Source: Lepas anatifera (lineage: Eukaryota > Arthropoda > Thecostraca > Lepadidae). From it: a stretch of DNA of 64,000 nt. Under the pieces are notes generated by a model. The model did no database searches. It saw only the letters and a program-made list of their open reading frames with translations, and had not been told where the DNA came from. The translations under genes and the position numbers were made by a program. Shown here piece after piece: positions 1-11,125 of this stretch (positions are counted from its first letter, which is position 1; every line of letters begins with the position of its first letter). The DNA is taken from assembly GCA_034440635.1 (NCBI GenBank), contig JAOTON010000955.1, positions 1 to 64,000 on the forward strand. The letters run 5' to 3'.

Positions 1-1
1 G

Positions 2-54
<53 letters not shown>

Positions 55-1140
55 ATTTGCCCAGAAGATATCCATTTCCGAATTCATAATTATGTTTCCC
101 TTCTTTACTCATACGAGAGGGTCATGAGTATTTTCACTCCAGTGAAAACAAATAAAAGTGTTATTTAATGTGTCTGATGACGTCACTATCGTTCAAAATA
201 CTAAATACACGACTAGCGTAGACATTGTCATGACTCATACGCGGCACGCTTCACTGTTCCCCTGGATGAGTTGGGGCCTGTAGGTGGCTTCAGGCATTCT
301 GGTGATGCATATATCCAAAGGCATTCTGTGACTCAGCTGTGTGAGAAAACCCAATTTTATGACGTCTTAATATTTGCTTTTCTTTCCCCCAGCTAGCAAG
401 GTATTTCTTTTTGATAGTGAAAATGCATACATACCTATTCAGGTGCATAGCTGTTTACTCTCAAATACCTGCAGGTGAAACTACAGATTTTGTGCATCGC
501 GCCAACGTCGTATAATAATAATGACGTCATAATAGCATCACATCGTTGAAATTGTTATCTCGTTTTATCCGAAAACTACCGGAGACTGTCTAGTTTTGCT
601 TTATAGGCTGCGATAAGCGTACATGATTGACTCATTGGCAGACCGTTACCAAATTACATACATAGCACCCACTATAAGATGCTTATCGATGAACGTCATC
701 ATAATCTGTAATTGCTATATAATCCTGGACTGGCGGCTATATAAGATAAATAGGTTTCGTAGATGCCATCTAAATCCGAACAAAATGTTACAAGAGTCTG
801 GAGTTTAAACTCACGATGTTCTTAGGTTTTTCAATGTTATTTTCTACATTATGACATCATACTTGGTATAAAACCCGTTCTTAATTGTTTTCTCCTTCAA
901 AAATCCATGTTTAAGATAAATTCTAAATGTTGGCAAACTTATTGACTAGATAGCGTAAAATAAGCTACACGATCGGAACCAGCAATTAAAAATCGACCAA
1001 TTGTTTTTGTTTCAGTTGAATTGTTTTTTTCTCCTTTCGAAAACCATGTGCGTGTAAAGCATGATAGAGTGGCACCATGAAAGTACTTTTTCGACATACA
1101 ATTTAATTTAAAAAGTTTAAAAAGTTTAATAAAAAAACTG
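1..1140. other. Non-coding flank with (TA)n microsatellite
   Basis: Opens with an AT dinucleotide microsatellite (about 9-46). The rest is AT-rich with no exon that fits the Dscam reading frame and no recognised repeat. It is probably intron of the plus-strand Dscam-like gene, because the first exon found at 2796 starts in the middle of an Ig domain. Confidence 0.5.
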
Positions 1141-1956
1141 ATGCAGGGATGCAGGATTGTGATAGGCTCTGATGTAACTTGGTTACGATATTGTGATGAC
1201 GTTTTGATCATAGCGCCGCAAGAGCTAAATTTAATATCTAAGCTCAACGATTTAAATAACGTAGAAAGTAAAATTCAGTTCACACTAGAAGAGGAGAATG
1301 AAGGAAAGTTGCCATTTTTGGACGTATTAATAGTTAGGAACGATGAGGAGGTTAAATTTAAAGTCAACAGAAAAACAACTAACAAGGAGGATTATGTTCA
1401 CTACTTATCTGCACATAGCCAAAAAACAAAAACAGGTATAGTCATAGGATTCTTTTTGAGAGCCTTTAGAATTTGCAGCATAGAGTTCCTCAACGAAGAA
1501 ATATGCCATATATTTGAAATTTTTGAAAGGTTAGGATATCCAAAGGCTCTGCTCATTACATGCAAAAATAAGGCTAAACAAATAAGAAAGAAATCAAATA
1601 CTAAAAATAAAAAGGAATATCAGAGAGTAATCACTGTTCCTCAATCCTCACAAACGGAAGCTTTGAATAAAAAACTTAGAGGAGTAAATGTAGTTCTAAT
1701 TGAAAGGTCAGGGAGAAAAATAGGGATATGTTCAGTAGTTACTGCAAGTCAGGAAAATACTCAGGAAAATAGTATAGTCTACAATGTTCCATGTACAGGT
1801 TGCCCGAAATCATATTATGGTGAAACACATAGGGGTTTGAAAATAAGATTAGCAGAACATAGGAGAGATTTTATACATAATAGAGAAAGTAACGCATTAG
1901 TAGTACATAGCATGGATTGTAAACATTTACCGAACTGGGGAGGGCAAAAATTGTAG
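1141..1956 (+). mobile_element. Penelope-like element fragment: reverse transcriptase C-terminal part plus GIY-YIG endonuclease
   Basis: A 271-codon open frame carries the end of a reverse transcriptase and a GIY-YIG nuclease, the combination typical of Penelope-like retroelements. Near the N-terminus the RT catalytic motif reads RYCDDVLI, followed by FTLEEENEGKLPFLDVLI, the usual block after the catalytic loop. The C-terminal third has YNVPCTGCPKSYYGET followed by R-L--R--EH, the GIY-YIG-like core with cysteines and the conserved Arg and Glu-His. The N-terminal half of the RT is absent, so the copy is 5'-truncated. It lies in a presumed intron and is AT-rich (Lys/Asn/Ile-rich), unlike the GC-rich host exons. 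The frame is intact over this stretch, so it may be young. The alternative, a host GIY-YIG gene, is unlikely given the adjacent YCDD motif. Confidence 0.85.
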
Positions 1957-2404
1957 CCAAAAAAATATAAGCAAAAACGCTAGGAAAATCGTAGAAGCTT
2001 TCTTTCATTTTATCAAACAACTGTATCAGACAACGTATGGGTTTCATTAACTTAAGCACTCCGACAGCTAAATTCATTACAAGCTTATACCAGAGTTAAT
2101 TGTTTTGAAATACTTAGAATTATGGTACTATTTTATTCTGAAGTCGCGTTTTTATGGTATGAATGTGTGCATACTGTGGCCTCTGTGCTAATATTCGGAA
2201 AACCTTTTTTGCTGAAGGACTGTTGAAGAATTGTTTCGCATGACATGATTGCGGAAATTCAAAGTTGATGTTTGAATATTACTGTTTCGATTCATACTTG
2301 TATTGTGCTGCATACTGATGAAGTGAATGCGAAACGCGTTTATGTAGTGCAATATAATGTTTTTATAAATTTAGTTTTTGAAATTCGCCTAAACATCATT
2401 GTAA

Positions 2405-2406
<2 letters not shown>

Positions 2407-2476
<70 letters not shown>
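2407..2476. repeat. (TA)n microsatellite
   Basis: An uninterrupted run of TA dinucleotides about 70 bases long lies in the presumed intron upstream of the first Dscam exon. A shorter GT run lies at about 2650-2671. Confidence 0.95.
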
Positions 2477-2477
<1 letters not shown>

Positions 2478-2795
2478 CCTGTTTTTACACGCTCACAATC
2501 ATCAGCTTCAGCAGTATCACCGTCTGTGTGGACAATGAAGCTGTACGTTGTATATCCATCTGTTTTCTGTACTTTTAGGGTGATTAAGCCTTGGATGGGC
2601 TCATTTATACTACGTTTTGGGAAATATGTAATTGATTGCTCGTGTCAGCGTGTGTGTGTGTGTGTGTGTGTGGGATATGAGTCTTTAATGAGTATGAAAT
2701 GGTTTTAATCGATGATACATGTAGTTGTTCCATTATAATAAACATAAAAGTTATTACTGATTTAACTAAGTACCTACAGCCTCTTTCCTCGGCAG

Positions 2796-2947
2796 ACACC
2801 GTGCCCAGACGAGCACCTCCGGAGCTGGTGACGTCACTAGTCAGCTGACGATCCATCAAGTTAGTCTGGAAGATGGCGGGACCTACCGATGTAGCGCAGA
2901 AAATTCTGCGGGTAACGCTTATGACTCGGCAAGGATCAATGTCTACG
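2796..2947 (+). CDS. Dscam: Dscam-like exon: C-terminal half of Ig5
   Basis: Acceptor TTTCCTCGGCAG ends at 2795 and donor GTAGGT starts at 2948. The translation contains TSQLTIHQVSLEDGG and TYRCSAENSAGNAYDS, the E-F-G strands of an Ig domain with the second disulphide cysteine (YRC). It ends in INVYG, the strand leading to the next Ig. It starts in phase 2 and ends in phase 1. The exon with the first half of this Ig domain was not found in the window. Confidence 0.9.
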
Positions 2948-3109
2948 GTAGGTCATTACAAATGCCCAGCAATAAGAACTGGTAGTGACTGAAATCAGTT
3001 TTGACACTTTCATTTAGAAATATCTAAGTAAAAACATACGGTAGGACATAATGGTGGACGAGGATGCTCTCTATCATCAAAACTCATGGGAAATCATAAA
3101 AAAATCATG

Positions 3110-3270
3110 GGACGTTAAACTTTGGCTTCTAAATTAGCCCTCCATTGAGGGAGTTGCTCGTTCGGGTGGTGGGATCAGGCTCTCCGTGACAAGTCCCTTG
3201 ATGACTTTAGTGAGACTCCGACTCCAGCAGCCTTACCAGGAACAACTTGAACAAAATTTATATAAAAAAA
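3110..3270 (+). repeat. 5'-truncated SINE (family A)
   Basis: Shares its body and 3' end with the longer copy at 54648-54927: the GTTAAACTTTGGCTTCTAAAT stretch, the GATGACTTTAGTGAGACTCC core and the AAAATTTATATAAAAA tail. The tRNA-like head is missing here. Confidence 0.75.
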
Positions 3271-3420
3271 CAGTAGGCGTGCCGCTAAATTCCGAAATTG
3301 CAGACGTCTGTTAGTTCGTCGTTTTGCAGCGGCACCTCTCTAGCCCCCACTTCCCAAATTCTAGCATTGCAGTTTAGCTGTTTATCTATACTAACTCCGC
3401 TGCCCCTGACTGTGCGTCAG

Positions 3421-3603
3421 GGCCGGCCTCCGCTCTGCCCCGCCGCTCCGTGACGGTCGCCGCCGGCAGCGCCGCCACCCTGCCCTGCCCCGTCGCCGGG
3501 TACCCGCTCTCCGGCTTCGTCTGGCACCACCGCGGCCGCAGGGTGACGCCGGCGCCGCACCGCGCGCTGTCCAACGGCAGCCTCTCGGCAGAGGCCGCGC
3601 CAG
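3421..3603 (+). CDS. Dscam: Dscam-like exon: first part of Ig6
   Basis: Acceptor CTGTGCGTCAG ends at 3420; the donor is G|GTCAGA. The frame opens with GPASALPRRSVTVAAG and carries the first Ig cysteine in LPCPVAGYPL and the core Trp in SGFVWHH. It closes near ALSNGSLS, which corresponds to the conserved NG-L strand of Dscam Ig6. It is phase 1 at both ends and joins 2947 upstream and 4713 downstream in frame. Confidence 0.93.
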
Positions 3604-4099
3604 GTCAGACCGCTAACTGCAGAAACCAAGCATCACAGCATCAAAATGTTGTCAAAGCATTGTTGTGAGTGTAAGCACCTTAGCCACAGGAACTGTAGAG
3701 ACAGTCTGGGTTGGTTGCTCCTCCTCCCAATATTCTCTGACTGAGACGGCCGTGTCCCTCCCCCTCACCTTGATACTATTTCTTGTAATTCTACATTCGT
3801 GACGTGGAAGGGCTGGCTCTAAAGCCAACAGCTCTTTTGGATTTATGTGTTTTTACCCTTTGCTCCTGGTAATAACTGAAATTTGTATTCTAAAGAATTG
3901 CGGGGTGAAGCCCCTCCCCCTCTCCGGTGCTAGCGCCCCCCCATCTTCCTCCCCTCCCTCACCCATTAGAAGATCTTTCCTGCGTCTCTGCCGGGATTTG
4001 CGCAATGATCGTGAAATCTGCTGTCGAGGTGATCTGGCTCAAGTCTTGGTACACCGTTGCGGTCCATCGGGCGTCTGACTTCGGTATCAGTGTGTCATC

Positions 4100-4372
4100 C
4101 TGCGTGGATCCAGATTTCCTGACCGGGGGTGCTGGGATAGGTGGTGCCATTTGAAATAAAATTGTGTCAATGTTTAGAGGCGTGTTGGAGGACTCCGAAT
4201 CGCATATCGGTGGGCGCTACTGGATGGGGGAAGGGGGAGGGGGAAGGGGGAGTCGGGAAACAGCGTGTCAGCGTGCCAGGAACGTTTGAGGGGTAGTCGG
4301 GGCTCAGCATGGGGGTGTTGATGGTCGATCCGGAAATAATTGTTCCTCCTTGCCGCTTGGATCCGTCCATGC
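4100..4372. mobile_element. Probable decayed short inverted-repeat element
   Basis: The segment begins near GTGGATCCAGATTTCC and ends near CTTGGATCCGTCCATG, an approximate inverted pair around GGATCC. This resembles the ends of the better preserved element at 29184-29429. There is no clear target duplication. It is a weak call. Confidence 0.35.
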
Positions 4373-4712
4373 TTACTATCACGTGTTTTTAGCCCTGCGA
4401 AAAATAGAGAGCTGGGGAAGTCTCTATAAAGTAATATCTAATTAGCAAGACACGAGAAACGAGAAGTCTGACAAGCAAAAATAGTCTGATGGTTTTGTTG
4501 GCGCTGTGTGGATGCCGCAGCGTGGGAGAAGAACACTCGACATCCACACTGCTGATCCGGGCTCAATTATCCGGTTGGGTACTCTCTATTAGCCTTTCCA
4601 ATCTTCACAATACCTTTATGACAGGGTGGGAGTTTGGAGACCATATAACCTCAGTAGTCGGTGTATGGTAAAACCCCGTTGTACTGGGACCCGGTGGCCG
4701 TGTGCTCGGCAG

Positions 4713-4796
4713 GGTTGACGGCAGGCGAGTACGCGTGTGAAGCCACCGGAGGGGACGGGAGCAGCGTCGTTGGCGTAGTCGATGTCGTAGTGGTGG
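4713..4796 (+). CDS. Dscam: Dscam-like exon: end of Ig6
   Basis: Short 84-base exon. The acceptor GTGCTCGGCAG ends at 4712 and the donor is G|GTGAGT. It encodes LTAGEYACEATGGDGSS with the second Ig6 cysteine, then VVGVVDVVVV, the last beta strand. Phase 1 on both sides restores a contiguous Ig domain with the 3421-3603 exon. Confidence 0.9.
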
Positions 4797-4918
4797 GTGA
4801 GTGTACGAGATTTCCTTAGGATAAGAGACTTACCCAATAGGGAACTTGTATTTCAAGGCGATGCAGCGCATCAGCAAGCTGACTTTCCAACGCGTTTGGT
4901 AACACCCAAGTGAAGTTC

Positions 4919-5110
4919 ATCTTCTGCTTATGGGCAGAAAATCCTTATCGGTGGGCTCCAATTTTGCATCCTGGGGGAAGGGGATTGACATTTTAAGGGA
5001 CGCCATCGACCTTTCAGGGGACGTCGTGACCATTTTAGGGGCGCTGAGGGTCGATAGGGGGGACACGTGCCCCCTTGCCCTCCTGGATCAGCCTCGTAGA
5101 TTATATCCAA
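4919..5110. repeat. Diverged copy of the 29184-29429 short element
   Basis: Shares several blocks in order with 29184-29429: CCTTATCGGTGGGC, GCATCCTGGGGG, CGCCATCGACCTTTCAGG and GAGGGTCGAT, then the GGACACGTGCCCCC stretch and a trailing CTGGATC. The ends are degraded and no target duplication is visible. Confidence 0.65.
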
Positions 5111-5511
5111 TGCCATGACGTTATAGGTTCTTGAATCTGTCGACGGCTTGTGGAATTATAAGTATAATATTACTCTGTTCGAACACAGTTAATTAAAACG
5201 AGACTACGCGTGTAATTTTTTATCCATCTGGAATGTGTGTCACAACATCCGAGCGAAAATAAAGGGTGAGTGTGAAAGAAAAGTTAATTTTCCGGAGCCA
5301 GGGCAACAAAGCTCAAGCCGCGGCTGTAACGGTTGGTGTTAAACAATGCTGCTAGACAGTTACGCCGGTCACGACAGGGCCAGTGATTTATTGGAGTGCC
5401 ACCGCTGTGGCCCAGCGAAATATCGCCACACTACGTCTGTGTTCACTGCGACCTCCTGAATGTAATCGCCGCAGTCTTTCTGGTCTCTGACTCTTCTCCG
5501 TGTCTCTGCAG

Positions 5512-5796
5512 AGCCGCCGCACATCTCTCCCTTCTCCTTCCCCTCCTCGCTGGCGGAGGGGAAGCGCGCGCAGGCCTCCTGTCTCATCACTTCCGGCGAC
5601 ATGCCCATCACTATCGTGTGGCTGAAGGACAACGTGACGCTGCCGCGCCACCAGGCGCAGACGGAAATCGTCAGCGGCAGGTTCTACAGTAACCTGGTGT
5701 TCCACCACCTGAGGGAACAGCACGCCGGAGTGTACACCTGTCGCGCCGGCAACAGAGCGGCCACCGTCCAGCACTCGGCGACGCTCAGTGTGCGAG
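5512..5796 (+). CDS. Dscam: Dscam-like exon: complete Ig7
   Basis: A single 285-base exon (acceptor GTCTCTGCAG, donor CGAG|GTCAGT) encodes a whole Ig domain. It starts PPHISPFSFPSSLAEGKRAQ, with cysteines in QASCLITSGDMPI and VYTCRAGNRAATVQ, core Trp in TIVWLKD, and the final strand ATLSVR. In arthropod Dscam1 this domain comes from a large cluster of alternative exons; here only one copy is present. The donor end of this exon is copied many times in the array that follows. Both ends are phase 1. Confidence 0.95.
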
Positions 5797-6250
5797 GTCA
5801 GTGCCGCTACATGAGCAGTGTGCAAGGTCAGTACCACTGCAGCACTCAGTGTGCGAGTTCAGTGCCGCTACATGAGCAGCGTGCGAGGTCAGTACCACTG
5901 CAGCACTCAGTGTGCGAGTTCAGTGCCGCTACATGGTCCATGTGCGAGGTCAGTACCACTGCAGCACTCTGTGTGCGGGGCCAGTGTCACTGCAGCTTTC
6001 AGTGTGCGAGGTCATTGTCACGCTCAGTGTGCGATGGCAGTGTCACTGTAATTATCAGTGTACGAGGTCAGTGCCACGTTCAGTGTGTGAGGTCAGTGCC
6101 ACGTTCAGTGTACGAGGTCAGTGCCACGCTCAGTGTGTGAGGTCAGTGCCACGTTCAGTGTGCGAGGTCAGTGCCACGCCCAGTGTGCGAGGTCATTGTC
6201 ACGCTCAGTGGCGAGGCCAGAGCCACGCTCAGTGAGCGAGGCCAGTACCA
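5780..6250 (+). repeat. 25-bp tandem array built from the Ig7 exon end plus its splice donor
   Basis: The basic unit is about 25 bp, for example GTGCGAGGTCAGTGCC followed by ACGCTCAGT; some units are longer with a CACTGCAGCACTCAGT insert. The first unit is the real exon end and donor (CTCAGTGTGCGAG|GTCAGT at 5784-5802). About nine later copies keep an intact AGGTCAGT donor. The exon frame stays open through the array to a stop near 6138. Confidence 0.92.
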
Positions 6251-6909
6251 ATGCTGCCGCCGAAGAAATCCGAAAGATTACAACCGTAACATTGCAGCCA
6301 CTCATCATGACATGAACCCGTTGAGAACGTTATGACAGAACTCGAGGCATTTTACCCTGTATAGCGGCGAAGATAAGAAGAGAGGGACTGAGCTGGGTTG
6401 GGGGCTCACTATTCGTGACAGTGAGGGACATGAGTACCTGAGAGATCAGTAGGGTAGTGCTAATCTCGTCTGTAAGGAGGTGCAAGCATTGTGGGTGTTA
6501 GTTAATTGTATATGATGTTTTAGCAGCGACGTTGTGACAGTAGCCACAGATGTCATGTGTCTACAGATACGGCCCAGAGATCAAGATGGAAAGAAAAAGA
6601 AAAGAAAATAAAACGCGTATGATTCATTAAGCATGCAGGCTTTTGCCTTCGTTAGAAAAAAATATATATTGACCAGTACAGTCTACGACATTTATAACTC
6701 ATCGCGTTCTATTTTTAATTTACCAGTGTCAAATCTTTCAATACTTGTAGAAAAATTATGTAGTAATGCGTGAAACTCTGATAACCTGATGATGACTATG
6801 ATAGACCATCCAACCCTTGCAGTGCGGCGGTAGCAGACTTGTGAAGCGCTGGAATGTTCTGGACGCAGTAGCGGTGTCCGGTACTGACAGCAGCTCCTGA
6901 CGTGCGCAG
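6251..6909. other. Intron sequence, nothing recognised
   Basis: Non-coding stretch between the donor array and the first Ig8 exon. I see no repeat family, RNA gene or coding motif. Confidence 0.5.
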
Positions 6910-7029
6910 TATCGCCGCGCTGGCTGCGCGCCCTCGCCGACCGGGTGGTGGCGGTGAACGGGGACGTCACGTTCAACTGCTCGGTGACTGCCAGGCCGGC
7001 CGCCACAGTCAGATGGACCTCGGCAGCAG
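6910..7029 (+). CDS. Dscam: Dscam-like exon: first half of Ig8
   Basis: The acceptor CGTGCGCAG ends at 6909; the donor is GCAG|GTCAGG. The frame reads PRWLRALADRVVAVNGDVTF with the first cysteine in FNCSVTARPAA and the core Trp in TVRWTS. Both ends are phase 1. The next exon, 10384-10560, completes the domain at the expected position. Confidence 0.9.
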
Positions 7030-7248
7030 GTCAGGCAGCTGGCGAGCCGGTGCGGACGCCGGCTGGCACGGCCACCGCAGCGGACTCCCGCGCTGGTTCA
7101 GACACTCGGGTGACCACAGTCCTAAACATTTGGAGGCTTCGTGCCTGCCACGCTCCCGACGCAGCAGCAGTGTCCTGGCCATCGTCAGCACACGAGTGTG
7201 AGGCTGGCCAACAATAGGCATACAAATGGTTCTGATAAAAGTATTCAT

Positions 7249-7441
7249 GGGGGAATGGTAGTGGAGTGGTTAGCTCAGCCGACTTGCACGCAGCCGACCC
7301 GGGTTCAAGGCCTGACGACTTCCCTGAAAAAGGGCAAGCTAGCTCCTGAGACACCCTTCCGAGAGGGAAAGGGTTGGTGATTCTGTATGACCCTGGCAGT
7401 TGATGCGTCGCTACGCCTAAAAATTGTTAAATATATTTTTT
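7249..7441 (+). repeat. tRNA-derived SINE (family B)
   Basis: The head has pol III promoter-like boxes: GTAGTGGAGTGGTTAGC (A-box-like) and GGGTTCAAGGCC (B box). The body ends in TTGATGCGTCGCTACGCC and an AT-rich tail. An opposite-strand copy at about 19918-20112 shares head, B box and the GTTGATGCGTCG 3' block. Confidence 0.8.
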
Positions 7442-10383
7442 TCATGTCACTGCAGGAAGGTGTAAATACTACCCTACCCCCCCACCCGCTTTAGATTGGT
7501 TGAGTTTAAACGATCCAAAAGAAATGAATCTCAACTCACTTTTATGTGTGGCCTTTCAGGTCCCTGGCGTGGTGACTAGGCTATAGGGAAATATAACCCA
7601 AACCAGCAGCAACACACTATTTTCACCTATATGAGACCCTCGTGACCGGCGAGCGGACCAATAAGTCGCTAAATGCGCACTCTGGGGCTGAGTAGCTGTT
7701 ATAAGGCACAAGCCGAAGAGGATGATAATGACTCCTTGTTTGTGATGTTGAAACCTCTGGTCGCAAGTCGCCAATACGAGGCGCCTTCCGACTTCCAATT
7801 GCAGTCGTAAGTGTTTGCACATCTCAAACACTATTGAACATTAAAAGTCGGCTGAGGAATAGTTTATCTCGAGTTTACTCAGCTGATTGAGTTTTGCTAA
7901 AAGCGCAGAAAAAAGTACCAGGGTTCTACCGGAATGATTGACCTCAGGCAATCTGAGATTGTATGGAAAAGAGAGTGGTGCCTAATCTGGGGAATGGGGC
8001 TTACCAGATGAAATTCTGAAGCTAGAAAGTCACTGATAATTTTTTACATTTACTGCCGCTTACGAGGTTATGAAATCGGTTGCAGCAAGTGGTATTCGTA
8101 GCGAATTGCTCATTTTGTATTGATAAAAGCTTAAATGTCTCAATCAAAGTGGTAAGTGAAGATCATGTGTAGTCTTGGTAAAGAACTTAATGGCAGACTT
8201 TTTCTCATTTCCATAACCTCTTATTACAAATAGAGGAAACATGAAAGCAGTTACTTATGTATGTTTCTATTTTAGTCACAGATGTGCGTTGATTACGGTT
8301 GTATGCAAGTACGCCGGGAAAGATCCTGTGTAATTTCTGGAAAATTTCATATTTTTCTAATCGTGTTTGCCAGAATCCATTTATGGAAACAAGCGTATCT
8401 TTAATTGATATAGCCCTCTTAAAACTTCGGTTGTTCGTGGTCTGGGCTTCTCCAGCTCCAGTTCAGAAATCATTCCTTTCGGAAAGGGACCGGAACTCGG
8501 CGCTAAGTGCTCTCGTCTGTTAAGCTGGAGGCCGACAAAGACACTGTTCTGTGCCGTAATAGGTGGGCAATACACGGCATGGACCCGACCTATGCCCTTT
8601 TCAGCCACACTCCATTATATGACCACTCTGCAGTAACAGCTTTCTGTGCGACAAAGGGTGAAGGGTAATCGCCCTTTCGTGGAAGTATATTATCGGGTAT
8701 TTTATCAATACAATTGAAGATATAATCTGAAGCAGAGGAAAATTCTGCGAAAAGTCACCGGGCAAGCCTTATTTCTGCTTACTGACCTTCTGTGTTGATT
8801 CGTCGTCTTCAATAAAGATAAATGGGTGCTCTCGGCAAACCATTTTCATTCATTACGGACAACTTTCGACTGCCGCAGAGACGTTTATGCAAACTTATTG
8901 AATGCGCTGGCTCGAATTAAAAGAGCAAGGGATCCCGTTCTAATCCTCGTTGGCTATGCTTACCACAGATGTCTCAAGCATTGTCACAAACTAAACCCTT
9001 CGTAACAAAAAAAACTCAGATTGTATGCACGGACGTCGCCACGAATTTTTACTGAGAACAGACTTCAGACTGGCTATGACAATGGGATGGGAGGCAAAGT
9101 TTGGCTGTCTCTGACAACACTGCCAATACACCTCATGTACAATATAATTTGGAACATTTGCGTCGGTCCATACAGTTAAGAGGAAGATAATACAAAAGAA
9201 CTTAAGATGAGTCCCATGGGTAAGAATGCTTCCGTATCTATCGTTAGTTCTGGATAGTGATGGATCTAGGATTTCGCAATGTGGGACCAAACACCAAGAG
9301 GGCTGTCACATGATAGCGGAGGAAGGAAGTCTCTCCTGCATAAGACCTATCCCGGCGGCAACTGAATGTGTTTTTTAGGGCCGGGTGTTTCAAAAACCTT
9401 GCCGGAATGCAATGCATCTAATTGTATCAGAGATGCGGCCATATAGCTTGCAGCTGACGCTGGAAGAGGGTCTCAATCAAGAACGCCGAGGAAAAGGGCG
9501 CCTCTCCTGAGCCACTCTTCAAAGTGAATTTTAAGTCACATATTCCGCATATTTGAGGCATTTGAAGGCGTTTGGCCATTCATGAGTGGCATATCCAGAA
9601 GAGGAGCCCCGGCACGCCAACCAGAGCTGCCGACCAGGGGCTTGTATGTGGGTGACGGGGTCCCAACGCCGCGCTGTCGACCCGATAGCCTCCAGGACTC
9701 AGTGCACCTCCCTCCTACTGGGAAGTGACCGTTACAATGCCAGGACTGTGTTTTAGTGCGTCACCACTGGAAGCACCTGGGTCGAAGCTGACAGCTGCCG
9801 ACGACAGTCCATCTTGTAGATTGTGGTCGGTCCGAGAAAGGTCCGCTGAACATAACGGTTCAGCGTCGGGGACGGCAAATGCATTTCGGCAGACCTGATA
9901 AGTTTTCTCTATGATTTGTATAAGGCCTAAGGACGCGTGATGTATGTTTTTAAGCGTGAGCTTACCTAGAGCTTTACTTCTGGGTAATCTCGTTTTAATT
10001 GAGTAAGATTGTTAAAAGCGGAAGCTCCACGCTCTCTAAAATCAGACCTTCTATAACTTCAAAACCTAAAATAATATCTCTATTCCAAAGTTCCAAAACC
10101 TAAAATTGTATCTTTTTCCCCAAAAGGACCAAATTTTAGTCGTTTTCCTTTAGAAATACCATGATTTTGCGATTTTTCTCGATTTAGCCCCCAAAACGTA
10201 GGTTGGGACCCCTCCAAAAGTCTCTCCGGCCCCCTCCAAAAGTTGCTCCTGAATCCGCCAATGATAGAAGCTGTCCCAGTCTTAGTGCTTTCTTCAATAG
10301 GAACCCGTACCACCTGTTCCCAGTTCACGTTCAGACCAGTGGAGTATGCGTGCGATTGACTCTGCGCCTGCCCCGCGCGGCAG
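7442..10383. other. Long intron inside the Ig8 domain
   Basis: Between SINE B and the second Ig8 exon I see no credible exon, RNA gene or intact transposon. Short frames in this stretch have no recognisable domains. At about 10030-10260 an AT-rich, low-complexity segment containing the phrase AAAACCTAAAAT twice looks like old repeat debris. Confidence 0.5.
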
Positions 10384-10560
10384 GGAAGGGCCCGGCCGTG
10401 CCCATCCGCAGCTCGGCCGACGGCCGCATCGTCGTCGACGCAGGCGCCGGCACGCTGACGCTCCGGGGGGTCGTCGTCTCCGATGCCGGCAGCTACTCTT
10501 GCCGTGCCTCCAACGGCGTGGGCGTGCCCCTGCAGCGAAGTGCCCGGCTCACCGTCACGG
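10384..10560 (+). CDS. Dscam: Dscam-like exon: second half of Ig8
   Basis: Acceptor CCGCGCGGCAG ends at 10383 and donor GTCAGT starts at 10561. It encodes KGPAVPIRSSADGRIVV, then TLTLRGVVVSDAGSYSC with the second Ig cysteine, and NGVGVPLQRSARLTVT. The alignment to family Ig8 is gap-light across the junction with 7029. Both ends are phase 1. Confidence 0.93.
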
Positions 10561-10809
10561 GTCAGTAGGGGAGGGAGCAGTGTACAGAGCAGGTGTAGTT
10601 CTGGTCAGGGCTGAATGTCTGGCCAGTGTGGAAATTATGCCTTGTAGAGCCCTGCAGAGTACTGTAATCATGGTGCTGAGTGTTTAGTGCTTATCTGCGT
10701 AGTGCTTTTGGTAGTATCACTTCATTTCCGCGCTGAGCACATGATATCCCCTATCCAGTTAGCGGTGCATCACATTCTTTGTTATTTCATTCATCCTAGC
10801 CTTGTTCAG

Positions 10810-11095
10810 CTGTCTAGCGTCAGTGGTCGCCACGCCACCGACCAGAGGGTCCCTGCACCGTTTGTGTTCGCCTGTCTAGCGTCTGTGGTCGCCGCGGCGT
10901 CTCTGTACTGTTGGTGTTCGCCTGTCTAGCGTCAGTGTTCGCCGCAGCGTCTCTGTACTGTTGGTGTTCGCCTGTCTAGCGTCAGTGTCGCCGCAGCGTC
11001 TCTGTACTGTTGGTGTTCGCCTGTCTAGCGTAAGTGTTCGCCGCAGCGTCTCTGTACTGTTGGTGTTCGGCTGTTCAGCGTCAGTGTTCGCCGCG
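10810..11095 (+). repeat. About 50-bp tandem array ending just before the Ig9 acceptor
   Basis: Four to five units of TGTTGGTGTTCGCCTGTC, TAGCGTCAGTGTTCGCCG and CAGCGTCTCTGTAC. The last degenerate unit runs into CGCCCCTCTATTGCCAG, the real acceptor at 11125. In the repeats the matching position reads CGTCTCTGTACTGTTGG, so the acceptor AG is lost in the copies. Confidence 0.85.
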
Positions 11096-11125
11096 GCACT
11101 GACCGCAGCGCCCCTCTATTGCCAG

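Noticed and set aside
11109..11125. Acceptor at GACCGCAG (11108) for the Ig9 exon
   Set aside because: It gives the wrong phase and a nonsensical start; the acceptor at 11125 restores the V-P start and phase.
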